Assembly: GCA_021018815.1 (NCBI GenBank) | Contig: JAITYX010000063.1 | Location: 3,640,501-3,704,500, forward strand | Reading direction: 5' to 3' | Length of the DNA: 64,000 nt | DNA from: Talinum fruticosum | Taxonomy: Eukaryota; Streptophyta; Magnoliopsida; Caryophyllales; Talinaceae | Part shown: in pieces, positions 9,955 to 22,562 of the stretch | Layout: each line of letters opens with the position of its first letter | Position numbering within the stretch: the stretch's first letter is position 1 | The notes under the pieces: generated by a model | Seen by the model: the letters and a program-made list of their open reading frames with translations, nothing else | Told to the model about the DNA's origin: nothing | Databases searched by the model: none | Program-made: the position numbers and the translations under genes

Positions 9955-11393
9955 TGAAGGTTCGGATCGAGAGTCTAAAGCACCCTAAAGAGGGGTGAAT
10001 AGGGTGAAGAAGGGAAAATGCGGAAATTTGAAGTTCTTTAAAAAGAGAATGAACTCAGAAACTAACACTGAGTCTAGAGTGACTCGGACAAAAATAAATA
10101 GAGATTGTACATAGAAATCCTACTAGGGCAGAAAACCACGACCATTTCTAATCCAAGCACTAAGTCAAATCCACTATTTGAATCCACAAGTACATGAATT
10201 AACTACTCGAATCGCTTCCTTGGACAATTCTAGTACAAGTTTTCTTTAGCGCAGAAATTACCTTATTTGCTCTATTATTTTCAAACTGAGATACCCTTTA
10301 TAGTTTGGGACAATTCAGTTAAGTTAACCCTTATAACTTAGTCAAGGGATATACTAGAATAGTGTTTGAGAAAAAGTAGAGGTTAAAGACTTTTCTTTTA
10401 CAAGATTTTTATAACTTTGTTATGAATGAAATGAACAAGAGTTATAAGCTAGAAGAAAGTATAAGAATGATGAGTTCTTAGTTCTAGCGATCTTGTTAAT
10501 TGTGAATCAAACCTTCTACTTATAGAAAACAATGAAGAAAGTCATTGTGCCTTAGGCTGGAGCTTCTTGGTCAGCCTAACCGTGACAATGGATAATCTAA
10601 GTCCTCACAAATAGAACCGTTGAAGATGTAGTCGTTGAACATAGGTCCTAACCTCCAAAAGCGGTTCTATGAACTTGTTGTATACAAGATAAGGTGGAAA
10701 CAACCATTAGACTAAAAAATTAGAAGTTACCACAAATGGAAACAAATAGGTTTGATAGTACTTGTTTGAGTCCGCTCGAACTATCCGACTTTTCTGTCTC
10801 GCTGTCTTTGGACGGTAATGAAGCCGTTGTTTTTGCTTTACTCCGAGATTATACAACTTTAATAAACGTGCAAAAACAAATTACAAATGGTACTCAAAGT
10901 ATAAAAATACTTAGGTCCAAGGTTAGATAAGGATTAATCTAAATAAATCATTTAACGGCTAAAATATCTTAATCTATTAAAATGGAATTTTTCAAGTCCA
11001 ATATTCAATATGTTCAAGTTCCATATCTGTCTAAAATCAAAGAATAAATATGATAAATATAGGTTCGGAGAGTTAATTAGACATATTTTAGTGTTTGCCA
11101 ATGTAATTAAGTTCAACTTAATAATCGGCCAATTTAGAATTGACACTAATGATTCTAATTCAATTTGTGAAATAAGCCGATTAAAAAGATGAGTTAAAAT
11201 TGGAAATTATTCAGGAAAACTTTTAGTTTGAGGCGTACTCGAGTGGGTCAATTTCCAAAACTGTGTGGCTCGGTTAGAACTCGGCTTGATTAACCGAATC
11301 GGTTTCTACTTTTCTAAGTAGAATTGAGTCCTTAGACTCTCCAAGATAAACACTTAGATATATTGTCTTAGGTCAGTCATCTTTTAATCAACA
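9955..11393 (-). repeat. 5' LTR of truncated SIRE-like copia element
   Basis: The inner limit is set by the primer site (TGAAGG on the plus strand). The outer limit at ...AATCAACA gives a minus-strand start TGTTGATTAAAAG and a length of 1439 bp. The part near 9980-10010 (GCACCCTAAAGAGGGGTGAA) is a sequence I have seen repeatedly at LTR ends in plants. The mate LTR is absent, so the outer boundary is inferred. Confidence 0.55.
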
Positions 11394-11728
11394 TACATCT
11401 AGAATCCAAAGCATGAGCCAATACAAAATGCTGAGGGATATTCCTATGTTTTGAAAGAATGACTTGAAATCAAAATCAAATAAGGGGTTAGTTCATACCC
11501 GAGTCTTTAGCGGCTTGCCTCTATCTCACTCATTTTGAATTCTCCGGGGCTCTGCCTATCAGTCTTATGTCTCACTCTAACTCAAGTCTTCTCTACCTCT
11601 ATACTCATCGGCTCATCTCGTGATTTATTCCTTTAAATATATAATTTTGGTCATATTTAAGATGTTATAAGTTGCCAAATTTAAGAGTGAGCACAACAGG
11701 GGACCCGATTGTTTTTAGTGGACACAAT
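11394..11728. other. No gene seen
   Basis: Short stretch between the truncated copia LTR and the nested element. No ORF, repeat or motif I can name. Confidence 0.4.
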
Positions 11729-11733
11729 CCTAG

Positions 11734-13139
11734 TGTTGGGAAGAATTTAATCTTAAAATTTATTAGCACAAGTGCACGGCGTAGTTGTAGCAAGTCGGAA
11801 AGCACGGGTGGTGTCCACACGGAGTTGTGTTTCAAATATCAAAGTTATCTAAAACTTTCTGTCTAGGCAAATCAATGGAGCTGAGAGATATGATGACTAA
11901 TATAATCCTAGAAAGCAATAAAAGAATGCTCAGGTTGTTATTTTACCACTTAATAAACTAACTACTCAAGACAAGCCTAAACCTAACCAAGTCTATGCAA
12001 GCATTTATGAGTGGTCGGTTGTACCATCAAAGGCCACTCAAGCCACACTTTCGACGGTCATGAGCTAATTTAATTGTTCTAACCACCTACTTTTGTGGGG
12101 TTAGCCCAATTAGACTATAAGAGTAGTAACCTATGGACCTAGCAAGGATTCGGGCTGTTTTCATGCCAAAATCCCGACTATCCTCTTTACCCACGCTAGT
12201 AAACGGGCTCCACCTTTCAGTGATAGACCAATCACACAAAAATAAGATGAAAATCCCTTTCAAGCATTTCATCGAACACGTGGTGGGCATGAGAAACAAT
12301 CCCAAATAACAAGCATAAACTACTTGGGTTAAGGCCTAAACGAGATTAATTAGCCATTAGGAAGGCTAATCACAACCAAAGCAATCAACTTTAACAACTA
12401 ATTGACATAAAAGCATGAAATAAAAATAAAAACTACACTAAAGAACAAACTAACACAAACCGACTTGAACAAGAATATAAACTAGATAATTAAACTCAAG
12501 CATGAAAACAAGTAATAAATCTAACTATAATTAACATCTAGACTAATAAAAATTGAATCTTGAAACTAAACTGAACAATAAAAATATTAAACTAGAAGTA
12601 AAGAACAAGGGAGAAAGAGAAAACTTATGATTGAATTGAAATTGAAGGCTTGAATCCAAAATCTTGTACAAATCTCTACACTAATCTTTCTCTAATGGGG
12701 TTTTATTTTGGCTAAGTAAGAACCCCAAGAGGTCCCAAAATACCTAAAACCAAGCTCCCTTAAATTAGAGCCAAAACTGTCCTTTTATAAACTGTAAAAA
12801 CCAAGAAAAATCAAAATCGGGAAGTTGCACGGCCGTGCGAGGTTACGGACGTGTACCCTTGCAAGTTTCGAAAGTTTCGGTCGGTTCGCACGGTTGTGCA
12901 AGTTCTACACCGGTACCCGTGAGACTTCGCATAGCTGTGCGAAGTTGCACTGCTGCCTATGCACACCATTATCTTCCTCTTTTTACTTTCTTTTTGGCTC
13001 AAACTTTTTGCTATTGTCTCGATTTGATTTATTACTTATAAAAGTAAGAAAAACAAGTAAAAATCCTTAAATTATATTATTTTACAAGTTAAAAACTAAG
13101 TAAATAAGGGGATAAATGACGTAATATTTGGACCGAACA
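11734..13139 (-). repeat. 3' LTR of the non-autonomous Athila-related element
   Basis: Homologous along its whole length to 25682-27089. Starts TGTTGGGAAG and ends GACCGAACA on the plus strand. The inner motif AAGTGCACGGCGTAGTTGTA matches the Athila LTR at about 6996. Carries the dyad array at 12827-12962. Confidence 0.92.
12827..12962. repeat. GCAC/GTGC dyad array, 3' LTR copy
   Basis: Dyads GCACGGCCGTGC at 12827-12838, GCACGGTTGTGC at 12888 and GCATAGCTGTGC at 12929, each paired with a second, looser dyad, for example ACACCGGTACCCGTG and GCACTGCTGCCTATGC. Fewer units than in the Athila element, and the last spacing is shorter (41 bases). Confidence 0.8.
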
Positions 13140-13158
13140 AATACCCCCACACCTACCT
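13140..13158 (-). promoter_or_regulatory. Polypurine tract of outer element
   Basis: The minus strand reads GGTAGGTGTGGGGGTATT directly against the LTR end. This is where plus-strand cDNA synthesis would start. Confidence 0.8.
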
Positions 13159-15189
13159 TTTGCTCGTGCTCGACCAAAACAAAAATAAATAAAACCTAAC
13201 TCACTTTCGCTGGAATCATGATTGCACTTAACACGTGCAACAAGCCCTTTAAACCCCTTGGTAGCCCAAGTGGACGAGTGAGGTCTCGTGAGGGCTTGTA
13301 GAAGATATACCCATAAAATCTTGGAAAAAGAAAAAGAAAAGAGAAAGAGAAAATAGAAAATCTTTTTGGTTTTTCGAAAATTTTTGCAAACACATATATA
13401 CAAAGTGGGAAGGAATTGTACACATTCTAATCAACCATATCACCCTCGTACGTCGGATATTAACATGTATATAAAGACAATGCACACATCAAGACACATG
13501 ATCCTCCATTGATGACATCCACATAACAATTTTTCCCTCAAATATTAAATAATGAGTATATTAAACTAGTAGAACCTTACTTTAGGATAAAGTGAAACAC
13601 TCACACTCATGTGTTTAGAATATATAATAAGGGTTCACTCAAAACTCATTCCAATAGTGCACCCTACCATATTCTTAGTCATACTCTCAATTCTCCACCA
13701 TTATGTAGGAAAAATACAAATGTAATCAAGAGGACTTTTTAAGGGTTGTAATGGGGCTCGGGGTCATGGGTAAGAAAGGGAATCAACTTGAAAAATATGG
13801 AGCTAAATAGCTAAAGCCTAATGACTGAGAAGCCAAAGATACTTCCAAATATGAATAAAAAACTTCTCTCCTAATTCACCTTTTCAAGTACAAACAAACC
13901 CAAGAGAACCTAAGGAATGAGCATAATTTTTGTGAATTTTCCTCATGCCAATCACTTATTCTTTTTTATTTTCATTTTTTCAATTTTTCTCTTTTTTTCA
14001 TGTTTGTTTCATGTTTGTTTCATTTTATTTCTTTTTTTAACAAATAGTATTGGCATGAGATCATGAACATAACTCAATTCCAAAGGGTATAATAAGGGAC
14101 TCATCAAGTTCTTTTTTTTTTATTTTTAGAATAACACATGTCCCAATTTGAAACTAAAAATCAAATAAAACATCATCTCCATATAACTCTAAACTACCCA
14201 ACTCAAGAAGTGTTGTTCCCTAACCTTGGCAATAAGATTGAAAAATGTGTTTAGGCCAATGGTCAAGCAGATATAGGTGCAACAAAAAAGTAGGTCAAAG
14301 TTCAAAGGGCTAACAAAAAGGGTATATATAGTAGGGTGGCTTTTTTGCTCATGTAGTTTAAAAATCAATGAATATCTCTATCATATAATATACACCAAAT
14401 GTGATATCAAAGAGAGACGAGAATAAGTTATAGAGGAAATACACCAAGGAAAAGTCACACATGAAATGAAATATGAGACTAAAATTGATGAATTAGACTT
14501 TAAGGCACAAAATCTCACAAACTCGCTCTACCAAAATCAAACTATCTCAAAAATTGAATGTCGGGATTTAAAAGGGACATAAAATGACATATTTTGGATC
14601 AAAGTCTATTATATACATCATAAATATATACAAATTAATAGCTAAGCAACAAGGGGTCAAAGTTAATCAAAATGCCACAAACTCCCCAAAAACAATTTTT
14701 AAAATCAAAAATCTTTTTGCTATTTTGAAAAAATTTTCTCTTTTTTTCTTTTTCAAAATATTGAAGTATAGCTTCTCCTCTTCCACACCTAGATCTCACA
14801 ATGTCCTCATTGGGAGTTAAGGAGCAACCACACCAACAAAAAGACTCAATTACATACAAAAACACTACCACAAAAAACAAAACAAAATAAAAGCAAAAAC
14901 AAAACATGAATATATACATATGGCTGATCATGGCCATCATGGCTCAACAACATCCAAAGTTTATCCTCAAAATGATCACCCCACAAAAGCATAATCCTAA
15001 ATATCCACAACTAAATTCAAAAAAAAAAACAATCCTAAATATCCACAACTAAAAAATACAAAGAAAAAAAGAAGAAAAAAATAAAAGAAAAGGAGAGATA
15101 GAAAGAAAAGGAACGAGTATACCAGGCTAGGTGATGGGTGCACCTAAACAAATGCCTCCTAATATAGTACTAAGAAGGCTTGAGGAGCA
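13159..15189 (-). other. Non-coding 3' internal region of outer element
   Basis: Very AT-rich, with long T/C tracts (around 13960-14040) and A tracts (around 15018 and 15060). A 24-base block with AAATATCCACAACTAAA is duplicated at about 14998 and 15034. I see no conserved domain; the reading frames present are low-complexity. Confidence 0.6.
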
Positions 15190-15384
15190 TCAACCACTCC
15201 TCCTCATCTCAAGATTAAGCTTTAACTCGGATGCTCGTCGAGCTCTAAGGAGCTTATCAAATTCACGAGCATAAAACTCATATGAATGTAAATAAGAGAA
15301 CACAACAACAAATATGTCGGTGATATTCGAGTGTCCTCTTAAACTTATCGAAGCCTTAGAAAAATCAAAAGAGTGATAAAAGAA
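15190..15384 (-). pseudogene. 3' half of outer-element gag-like ORF, split by nested insertion
   Basis: Continues the ORF whose 5' half is at 24841-25536. It reads FFYHSFDFSKASISLRGHSN, then HSYEFYAREFDKLLRARRAS, ending in a stop just left of 15195. The AAGAA target duplication and the nested element separate the halves. The AREFDKLLRAR-type end looks familiar from ORFs of other plant non-autonomous gypsy elements, but I cannot name a domain. Confidence 0.6.
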
Positions 15385-17836
15385 TGTAACGCCCCAAACT
15401 ATAATTATCAACAAAACTAACTCATGACATAACCCAATCAAATTTAAGAAGTATTTGACAGCGGGAGCTAATATAAGTCTGGTGCATTACCGCCGTCTCT
15501 TATAGTAGACACAAGGCGTATACCTAAACATTCCACATATTGTTATATATATATATATATATATATATTATTGAATTGCACAAACCTTCACAAGGTTTAT
15601 ACATTGCATACTTAAACTTAGATAGTACAAAAGTCTCTCTCGTTTGTTAAGACATAATCCAAAATACATTAACACCAAAATCCAACATGCAAGTCACTAC
15701 CCGATGCCGACCTTTTAGGATTCTATTTCCTTCTCCTCATGCAGTTCCTCGTATAAACACCGGTTGCTTTTATTTTCCTAAAAGAGTTTAAAACATACAA
15801 CATAAAACATAAAATATTAAATGAGCGGTTGGCTCAATACGTTACCCTTACACTCGTAAAATAATTTCGAAGAGTCGGTGAGCACGCATGCGATTTTAAA
15901 TTCATTTAATACTCAAACACTTAAGTAAACCGCACGGTTTGTAAACTTCTCAATTTTATTTTCAACTTCTTAAACGTTTTAGTTTCCGGCCATCACTAGG
16001 ACCCCAATTTACATACATTTGCAGCCATGGCTTCGATTAAACGATTCGGTTAAAGTTCCTGTTTGTCGGGAAGGCCCAATACGTGGCCTCGATTAACAAT
16101 TCGATTAAAGTTGTCCATTACCGGGAAGGGCCCAATACAATTAATTCTGCTAGCGAGACATTTATAAACGATGAACGATTAACGATTAACGATTAACGGT
16201 TAACGATCAACGATTAACGGTTAACGATTACTTGGGTCCTAAAGAGTTATAGGCCAAAATAAAAACAAACACAGTGACGTTTACGGAACAATTAAAATTT
16301 AACTATTTGGGAAGGGTACAAGCAATACCGTACCTCGGTCGATCGTTTACTTTTAATTTCTATTTTCTTTCCTTCTCTCGAATAGTCATTCCTATTGATT
16401 TTCTGTTTTTAACATAAATTTAATATTTGCATTAATAAACTTATTAGCCCTTTTTGTACTTATGTACTTTACATTTTGACCAATTCAATTGTCTAAACAA
16501 CTAACGGGTTTAAAGCTCCAATTTCTTTCTTAAATCAATTCTCTCCAAAGCTGTTACACTTTTAATTATATATACCTCCTAACCACCGACTCATTTATCA
16601 TCTTCCTAATTACAAATTTCAACTTCACAAAAACCACTTCCAATTTCAATAAAACCTCCGAGATAAGTTTTCATCCATTTTTTTTTTCAAAGATTAACCT
16701 AACCCAATTTGATTAATTCACTTTCCTAGTATAGTCCTATAACTTAAACAATTTTCACACACCCAATCAATCCATTCATGCTCGTATAGAAAATCTAACA
16801 AGCACATTCACAATTATAAATATCCCAAATTTATCTCCAATACCAATTTAACACATAACAAACCAAAAATCCAATTTCAAATATATCCCCATATTTCACT
16901 ACTCTCCAAGGTTCATCTAATTGCACCAAAACAAAACAATTCATTCATAATCATATAAAAATCAAACAAGCACATTTACAACTATAAACAAACCCCCAAT
17001 TAATTTCCACTTCCATATGAACACATAATAATCCCTAAATCCAATTTCATTTTCTCACACAATTCCTTCAATTCCACCATAACCAATTCACAATTCACAT
17101 ATACTTGCCTAATTATTCAATAACATAAATTCGTGATTAAATTTGCTTTGAAATTAAGGATTGAAAATATACCTCAAATTGGGTTAGAGGTGAAATTGCA
17201 TGGTGGTGGCGGTGGTGGAGACCCGGCGGCTCAGACAGCGGCTTGCTTGTGTTGGTTGGCGGCTTCGAGCGCTGCGAAGCTAGGAGACAGCGACGGCACG
17301 GCCGGTTCGACGGCGGCAGAGGCAGCGGGGCCTATCTTGCGTTGCTTGACGCGAACGAGAGAGAAAAAGGGGAAGAAAAAGGTGATGGCAGCAGTAGGGG
17401 AAGGGGAAGGGCGGCAGCGAGATAGACACCGTGGCTGGGTCGGACGGGGCCGGCGAAGCTGGCCGGTGGTGGCAGCAAATGGTGGCGGTGAGGGGATGGG
17501 AACGAGGAGAAGTGAGGGAGATGGAAGATGAAGTTTGTTAGCTTGTTTGGTAAGTCCCAATTCACTTATAAACTCCCGAGACTTCCAAGCATCCCCTCCT
17601 CTCTATTTTTTTTTCTTTTTTTCATTTACTTATTATTTAATTATAAATAAACCGTGTTTCGAGACACAATTTTACATTATTCAAAATGTGAATTGTACAA
17701 TTTACCCATTATTATTTGCGATTACCATATTTTATTTCGATTTTATATTCTGCATGGCTCATTGCTCTTAAACAATATTAATACAATAAAATACAAATTT
17801 AAAATAATTTATGACGATTAATTTTCGGGTGTTACA
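15385..17836 (-). repeat. 3' LTR of nested gypsy element
   Basis: The plus strand starts TGTAACGCCCC and ends GGTGTTACA. It includes a TA microsatellite (15544-15569), a TTAACG-type minisatellite (about 16160-16225) and a GC-rich block (about 17190-17530) in otherwise AT-rich DNA. All three recur in the 5' LTR, so they predate this insertion. Confidence 0.92.
16160..16230. repeat. Minisatellite of ACGATTAACG type in LTR
   Basis: About ten imperfect copies of a 6-7 base unit (AACGATT / AACGGTT). The matching array in the other LTR is at about 23175-23240, with a slightly different copy arrangement. Confidence 0.8.
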
Positions 17837-17850
17837 TCCTCCCCCTTTAT
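17837..17850 (-). promoter_or_regulatory. Polypurine tract of nested element
   Basis: The minus strand reads ATAAAGGGGGAGGA and abuts the LTR start TGTAACACC. Confidence 0.85.
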
Positions 17851-20430
17851 AAAAAGTTTCGTCCTCGAAACTATAATCGTTTAGCAACATAGCTTTAAAA
17901 CATATGGGGGTCATGATTTCTCATTTCGTCTCGTATTTCTCATGCTTGTTTTAAAGATAGCATGATGGGTTCAAATAACTTTACCCAAAGGTATCACTTT
18001 CTTGTGTAATTGTTTAACCTTTCGAACCATGATTTGTACAAGATGTTCTTGGTAGGTTAAACCTTGTGTTTCAGATATTTAGTGGTTCTTACACGATTGT
18101 GTATGGGTTGTCTTAAACATACTTTCGAAATTGAGAAATATGAAACACACTACATACATGTTGTAGTTCCGGCGGCAAAGCCGACCAATAAGCAACAAGA
18201 TTAATTTTTCTCAATGATCTCATAAGGCTCGATGAAACGGAGACTCAATTTGCCCTTTACATTTTCATGCCCCTGGGGTGAATAGAGTACCTTGTATTGT
18301 GTGCTTCTGCTAATATTTTCTCTCTTAGTTCCATCTTTTGTGGCACACATATTCTGTTTTGAAACCTTATAATTCATTGATCATCCACATGGAAACCCAA
18401 GGCATTTCCTTCATTTATACTTTGTTTGATTCTTTCAGTCTCATTATCCCCAAATTGAGCTTAGTTATTCTCATCCAAAGTGTGGGTTGGATAGATAACC
18501 CCAAATATGTCTGCCTTCGACCCCTAGGGAACACGAGTTAAATTCTCATACTTTTCTTTTCAAATCCCTCCTTAACAACCTCCGCACAAATAACCCTTAA
18601 AGTGTTCACGTCATGATGCGTCTTCGGACTTGACACATGAAGCACAACGTTAGCGTTACCTCGGTGATAATGTATTTGCATATCGTAACCCTTAAAAGAA
18701 CTCCAACCACACCTTCTACATTGCGAGATGTAATTCCTTACGAGTGAAAATATACTTAGAGGTTCTTTTTTATAATTTTTTTAGGGTTAGGGAAGATTTG
18801 GCATATGCTTTCATAAAGATAATGTTTCCAAATTTTTGGTACAAAATTGTTGTAACTAGTTCAAGATCATGAGTAGGATAATTCTGTTCATATGACCTTA
18901 ATTGCCTAGAAGACTACACTATGAACTTTCTATCTTACATTAAGACACACTTTATCCCTTATCTGGATGTGTCACTATGAATGGTAAATTCTCCACTCCC
19001 CACTGGTAAGGCCAAAACCCGTGCAACGTTAAGTCATTTATTTAGTTCTTGGAAAACAACTCCACATTTATCATTTCATTCAAACTTTGTTGTTTTTCCT
19101 CAAGAAACAAAACTACTTATGAAAAATCCTCAAGAATTGCTTGTATTGCCTGGAGTATCATGCCATCTCTTGAGACTTTAAACTTCCATAAGGTTAGTTG
19201 GCCTGAGCCACTTAGTAGTCACTTTTACTTTTGTCGGTCCACTTTGATTTCATCCATAGAGATTACATGCCTCAAAAAGGTCATTTCTAACAACTAAAAC
19301 TTGCACTTTGACATGTTAGCATATAATTTATAAATCCTCAAGGTTTACAGACATAATCCTTAAATGTTTAGCATGTTATTCCTTCATCCTGGAGCATACT
19401 AAGGTATCATCAATGAAGATAACAACAAATTTATCCAAGTATGGCTTAAATATTCTGTTCATTAGGTCCATAAAAGCCATTGGAGCACTTATTAACCGAA
19501 AAGCCATGACCATAAATTCACGATGTCCAATGCCAGTTTTGGAATGCTTACAAGCTTAATCCTTAATTGATGGTACCCCGATCCGGGACTCTTTTATTAC
19601 TATTATCATTTTTATTTACTTATTTATTTATTTATTTTGAGAATACACCAATTCTTTGCGATTGATCAAATAGGTCGTCAATCCTGGGCAAAGGATGCTT
19701 ATTTTTCGCAGTGATCTTCAACTCTTTGTAATCCATACTTAATCTTGAAGTTTCATACTTTTTCTCCACAAACACGATTGGTGCATCCCTAAGGGAATAT
19801 ATTTGACCTTATATAGCCCTTATGCATCAAATCATCGAGTTAAATTTTTAACTTGTCTGTAAGCATCCACTCTTTGTAATCCATACTTAATCTTGAAGTT
19901 TCATAGTTTTTCTCCACAAACACGATTGGTGCATCAATATATTTGGCCTTATATAGCCCTTATGCATCAAATCATCAAGTTAAATTTTTAACTTGCTTTA
20001 AGCATCCTACCTTGGTTCAATCTCTATTTCGAAATTAATTTCCCTTTTGAGGTAACCCAAGAATTTCCTTTGAAAGAAAAACATCATGAAACTCTTTAAT
20101 TATAGGGATATCTTCAATTCTGAATCCTTCTTCCCTCCAATTACAAAGCATATATGAGCTTCATTTCCTTGTTTAACAAGTATTGCAATAATTCTGAGTG
20201 ATACCACAAGACAATCCCAAATTCCTTTTAAACCTTGAAACAAGACTTCTCTTCCTTTTGTACTTTTCAAGGATACGTTCTGCGATTGACAATCTAGTTT
20301 TTCTCCATCTTTGGATAACAAGTCCATCCCCAAAACGATATCAACTCCGCCCGATCAAACTGTACCAAGTCACCCACGAGATTTTCTTGACTCATAGTAA
20401 TAGTATAATTTTTATACATAACGTCGCACC
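17851..20430 (-). pseudogene. Pol remnant of nested element (RT, RNase H, integrase)
   Basis: Heavily broken, read piecewise on the minus strand. Near 19400-19440: [18 protein letters not shown], the RT catalytic loop with FIDD. Near 19740-20000: [22 protein letters not shown] RT motif sequence, present twice because of a local duplication. Near 18070-18270: integrase tail LSLRFIEPYEIIEK and ELQHVCSVFHISQFRKYV, then MVRKVKQLHKKVIPLGKV. The pieces are in the order expected for a gypsy pol, but no frame stays open for more than about 60 codons. Confidence 0.7.
19719..20008. repeat. Tandem duplication inside RT remnant
   Basis: A block of about 140 bases starting CTCTTTGTAATCCATACTTA at about 19721 is repeated from about 19871. 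The second copy has a small deletion in the TGCATCCCTAAGGGAATAT region. Post-insertion slippage or unequal exchange is the likely cause. Confidence 0.8.
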
Positions 20431-21729
20431 TTATTGTTTAGCCGGTGGCAAATTTACATATAGCTCTATAGGGCACTTATTCGATTCTAAGCCTATTTGA
20501 GATGTAACTTGTGACGAAATAAAAGAGTGTGTAACACCTGAATCAAATAAAACAACAAATAGTACCGAATTTAAAATAAGCGTACCATTTACGACCGTTC
20601 TCGAGTCAATGGCTTGTTTTCTGCTCATCACATAAGCTCTCGCCACGTGTCTATTGCCCGAAAATGCTGTTGATGCCATCTTTTGAGGTTGACCTGAACC
20701 TTTGCTTGCTTGAGAAGGTCTGGTTGGGTAGTTTGCAATTAGATGGCTTGTATCGCCACACCGAGTAGCAGCGATTAGTCCCAACCCAACAATCTGCGGT
20801 TTCATGATTTGTCCAACCACATTTTGAGCATTGTTTCTTGGTTGGGGTTGAAATTTGGGTTTTAGTTCCCAAATTAACTTGCTTCTTGCTTGATATTTCT
20901 TCTGAATGGTTTCTTTTCTCATTTCCTCTTTTCTTAAAGGTATTCGGGCTCAACATTCGCAACTTTCTTTTTACTCGCTCCACTTCAGCTGCCCATTCGT
21001 ACAATTCTTGACTTGTTTGTATAGGTTGCCCTGCTAGTTGATGCCTAATATAGGGAGCTAAGCCCTTTTCAAATCTTATCATCCTCATACAATCAATGGC
21101 TACATACTTCGAGGCAAACCTAGATAGTTCTGCAAATTTGCTTGCATACTCCATCACCATCATATTCTCTTGTTTTAATTCCAGGAATTCCTTTTGCTTT
21201 TGTTTATGTAAGGGCACTTGGATAAAATTTTGCCCTGAGTTCCTCCAGGAATTTGTCCCACGTGCCCTCTACGCGTTGGAAATTAGCCCTTACAGTTCCC
21301 CACCGGATATCGGTTTGTCCGATGAGGTAAAAAGCTCCAACGTTTACACGTTTATTCTCCGGTATCTCGACCACATCAAATATCTTTTCCATCTCGCCTA
21401 ATCCGTTCTTCTAATATCACTGGGTCCATTCTTCCGTCATAAGTTTTTGGATTTTATTTAGCAACCCTCTCGAAAAATCTACCGTCCTTCTCTGAATTAT
21501 TGGAATCCGATTCTTTAAGCTTCTTTGTCACCACGGCTATAATTGTTCCCAACAACTCGGGGTCTATACCTGTAAATACCCCTTTTTGTTTATCCTCCTT
21601 CTTAAGCGTATCATTTTCTATTTCCTGATGAGGCATTGGAGGGCTATGGTCAATCGATTGAGAATGCATAGATTCTATGTTGTTTTCTTGGAGTTCATTT
21701 CCATGAACATTCTCATTCCGATTCGACAT
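20431..21729 (-). pseudogene. Gag and protease of nested gypsy element
   Basis: ATG at 21727-21729 begins an acidic N-terminus (MSNRNENVHGNELQENNIES) open to 21454. The capsid domain follows in shifted frames at 21392-20920 (QTDIRWGTVRANFQRVEGTW, MMVMEYASKFAELSRFASKY, EKGLAPYIRHQLAGQPIQTS). A zinc knuckle region follows (CSKCGWTNHETADC, then a damaged second knuckle). The protease active site at about 20540 reads LFDSGVTHSFIS, where the family has GAT. Gag would form the particle and the protease would process it. At least two frameshifts separate the pieces. Confidence 0.85.
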
Positions 21730-22320
21730 TACTGTTTAATATGGAAGTAGAGAAGATAATTAGTTCTAATTTTCCTTTCCAATCCACATTACTATTACCA
21801 AGATATAAATTGTTTAATACTTAACGATGGATGGGCAAGTGACACATGCTGATATTTCTAATATATTTATCCCTTATTACAGACTATATTTTCGTGAATT
21901 TTCTTTCAACACCAAAATAGGTGGATGAAGGGGTTAGGTTAGCTGATGTTTTATCCCTTGAGTCTTTAATATTTTATTATTGTTATTATTATTTTCCACT
22001 AAACCTTCTCAACACGAAACCCAAATTACTCTTGTTACTACTCTTATGTCCCAAGCTCTTTCTCCATTACATTATTTTCTTTAATGCTTTCATCTGAATT
22101 CACTTAAATGACTTGCAAAGATTCCCAATTATTAATCACGCTTATCAAATCACCACATCACCCAAGATATCATACTCATAATTATTACGAATTTCATAAC
22201 CTTATCATTTAATACTATTAACCCAAAATTCAATCTTATAACATCTAAACTTCAAAATCACTCCCTTTTTCAACCTACAACAATTATCGTCAGTAATTTA
22301 TCCTCATAATTTCCCAACTC

Positions 22321-22333
22321 GGCTCCGATACCA
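22321..22333 (-). promoter_or_regulatory. Primer-binding site of nested element, tRNA-iMet type
   Basis: The minus strand reads TGGTATCGGAGCC, one mismatch to the plant tRNA-iMet primer site, three bases inside the LTR end. Confidence 0.85.
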
Positions 22334-22336
22334 CTT

Positions 22337-22491
22337 CGTAATGCCCTAAACTATAATTATCCACAAAACTAACTCATGACATAACCCCATCAAATTTAAG
22401 AAGTATTTGACACCGGGAGCTAATATAAGCTGGGGCATTACCGCTGTCTCTTATAGTAGACACAAGGCCTATACATAAACATTCCACATAT

Positions 22492-22562
<71 letters not shown>

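Noticed and set aside
11734..13139. Solo LTRs at 11734 and 25682 as two separate insertions
   Set aside because: Neither has its own duplication, while CCTAG flanks the pair, and the primer site and polypurine tract sit on the inner sides.
17133..17565. Protein-coding gene in the GC-rich LTR block (also 24212-24628)
   Set aside because: Frames are open on both strands because of composition, the starts are mostly not ATG, and the block belongs to a repeated LTR.
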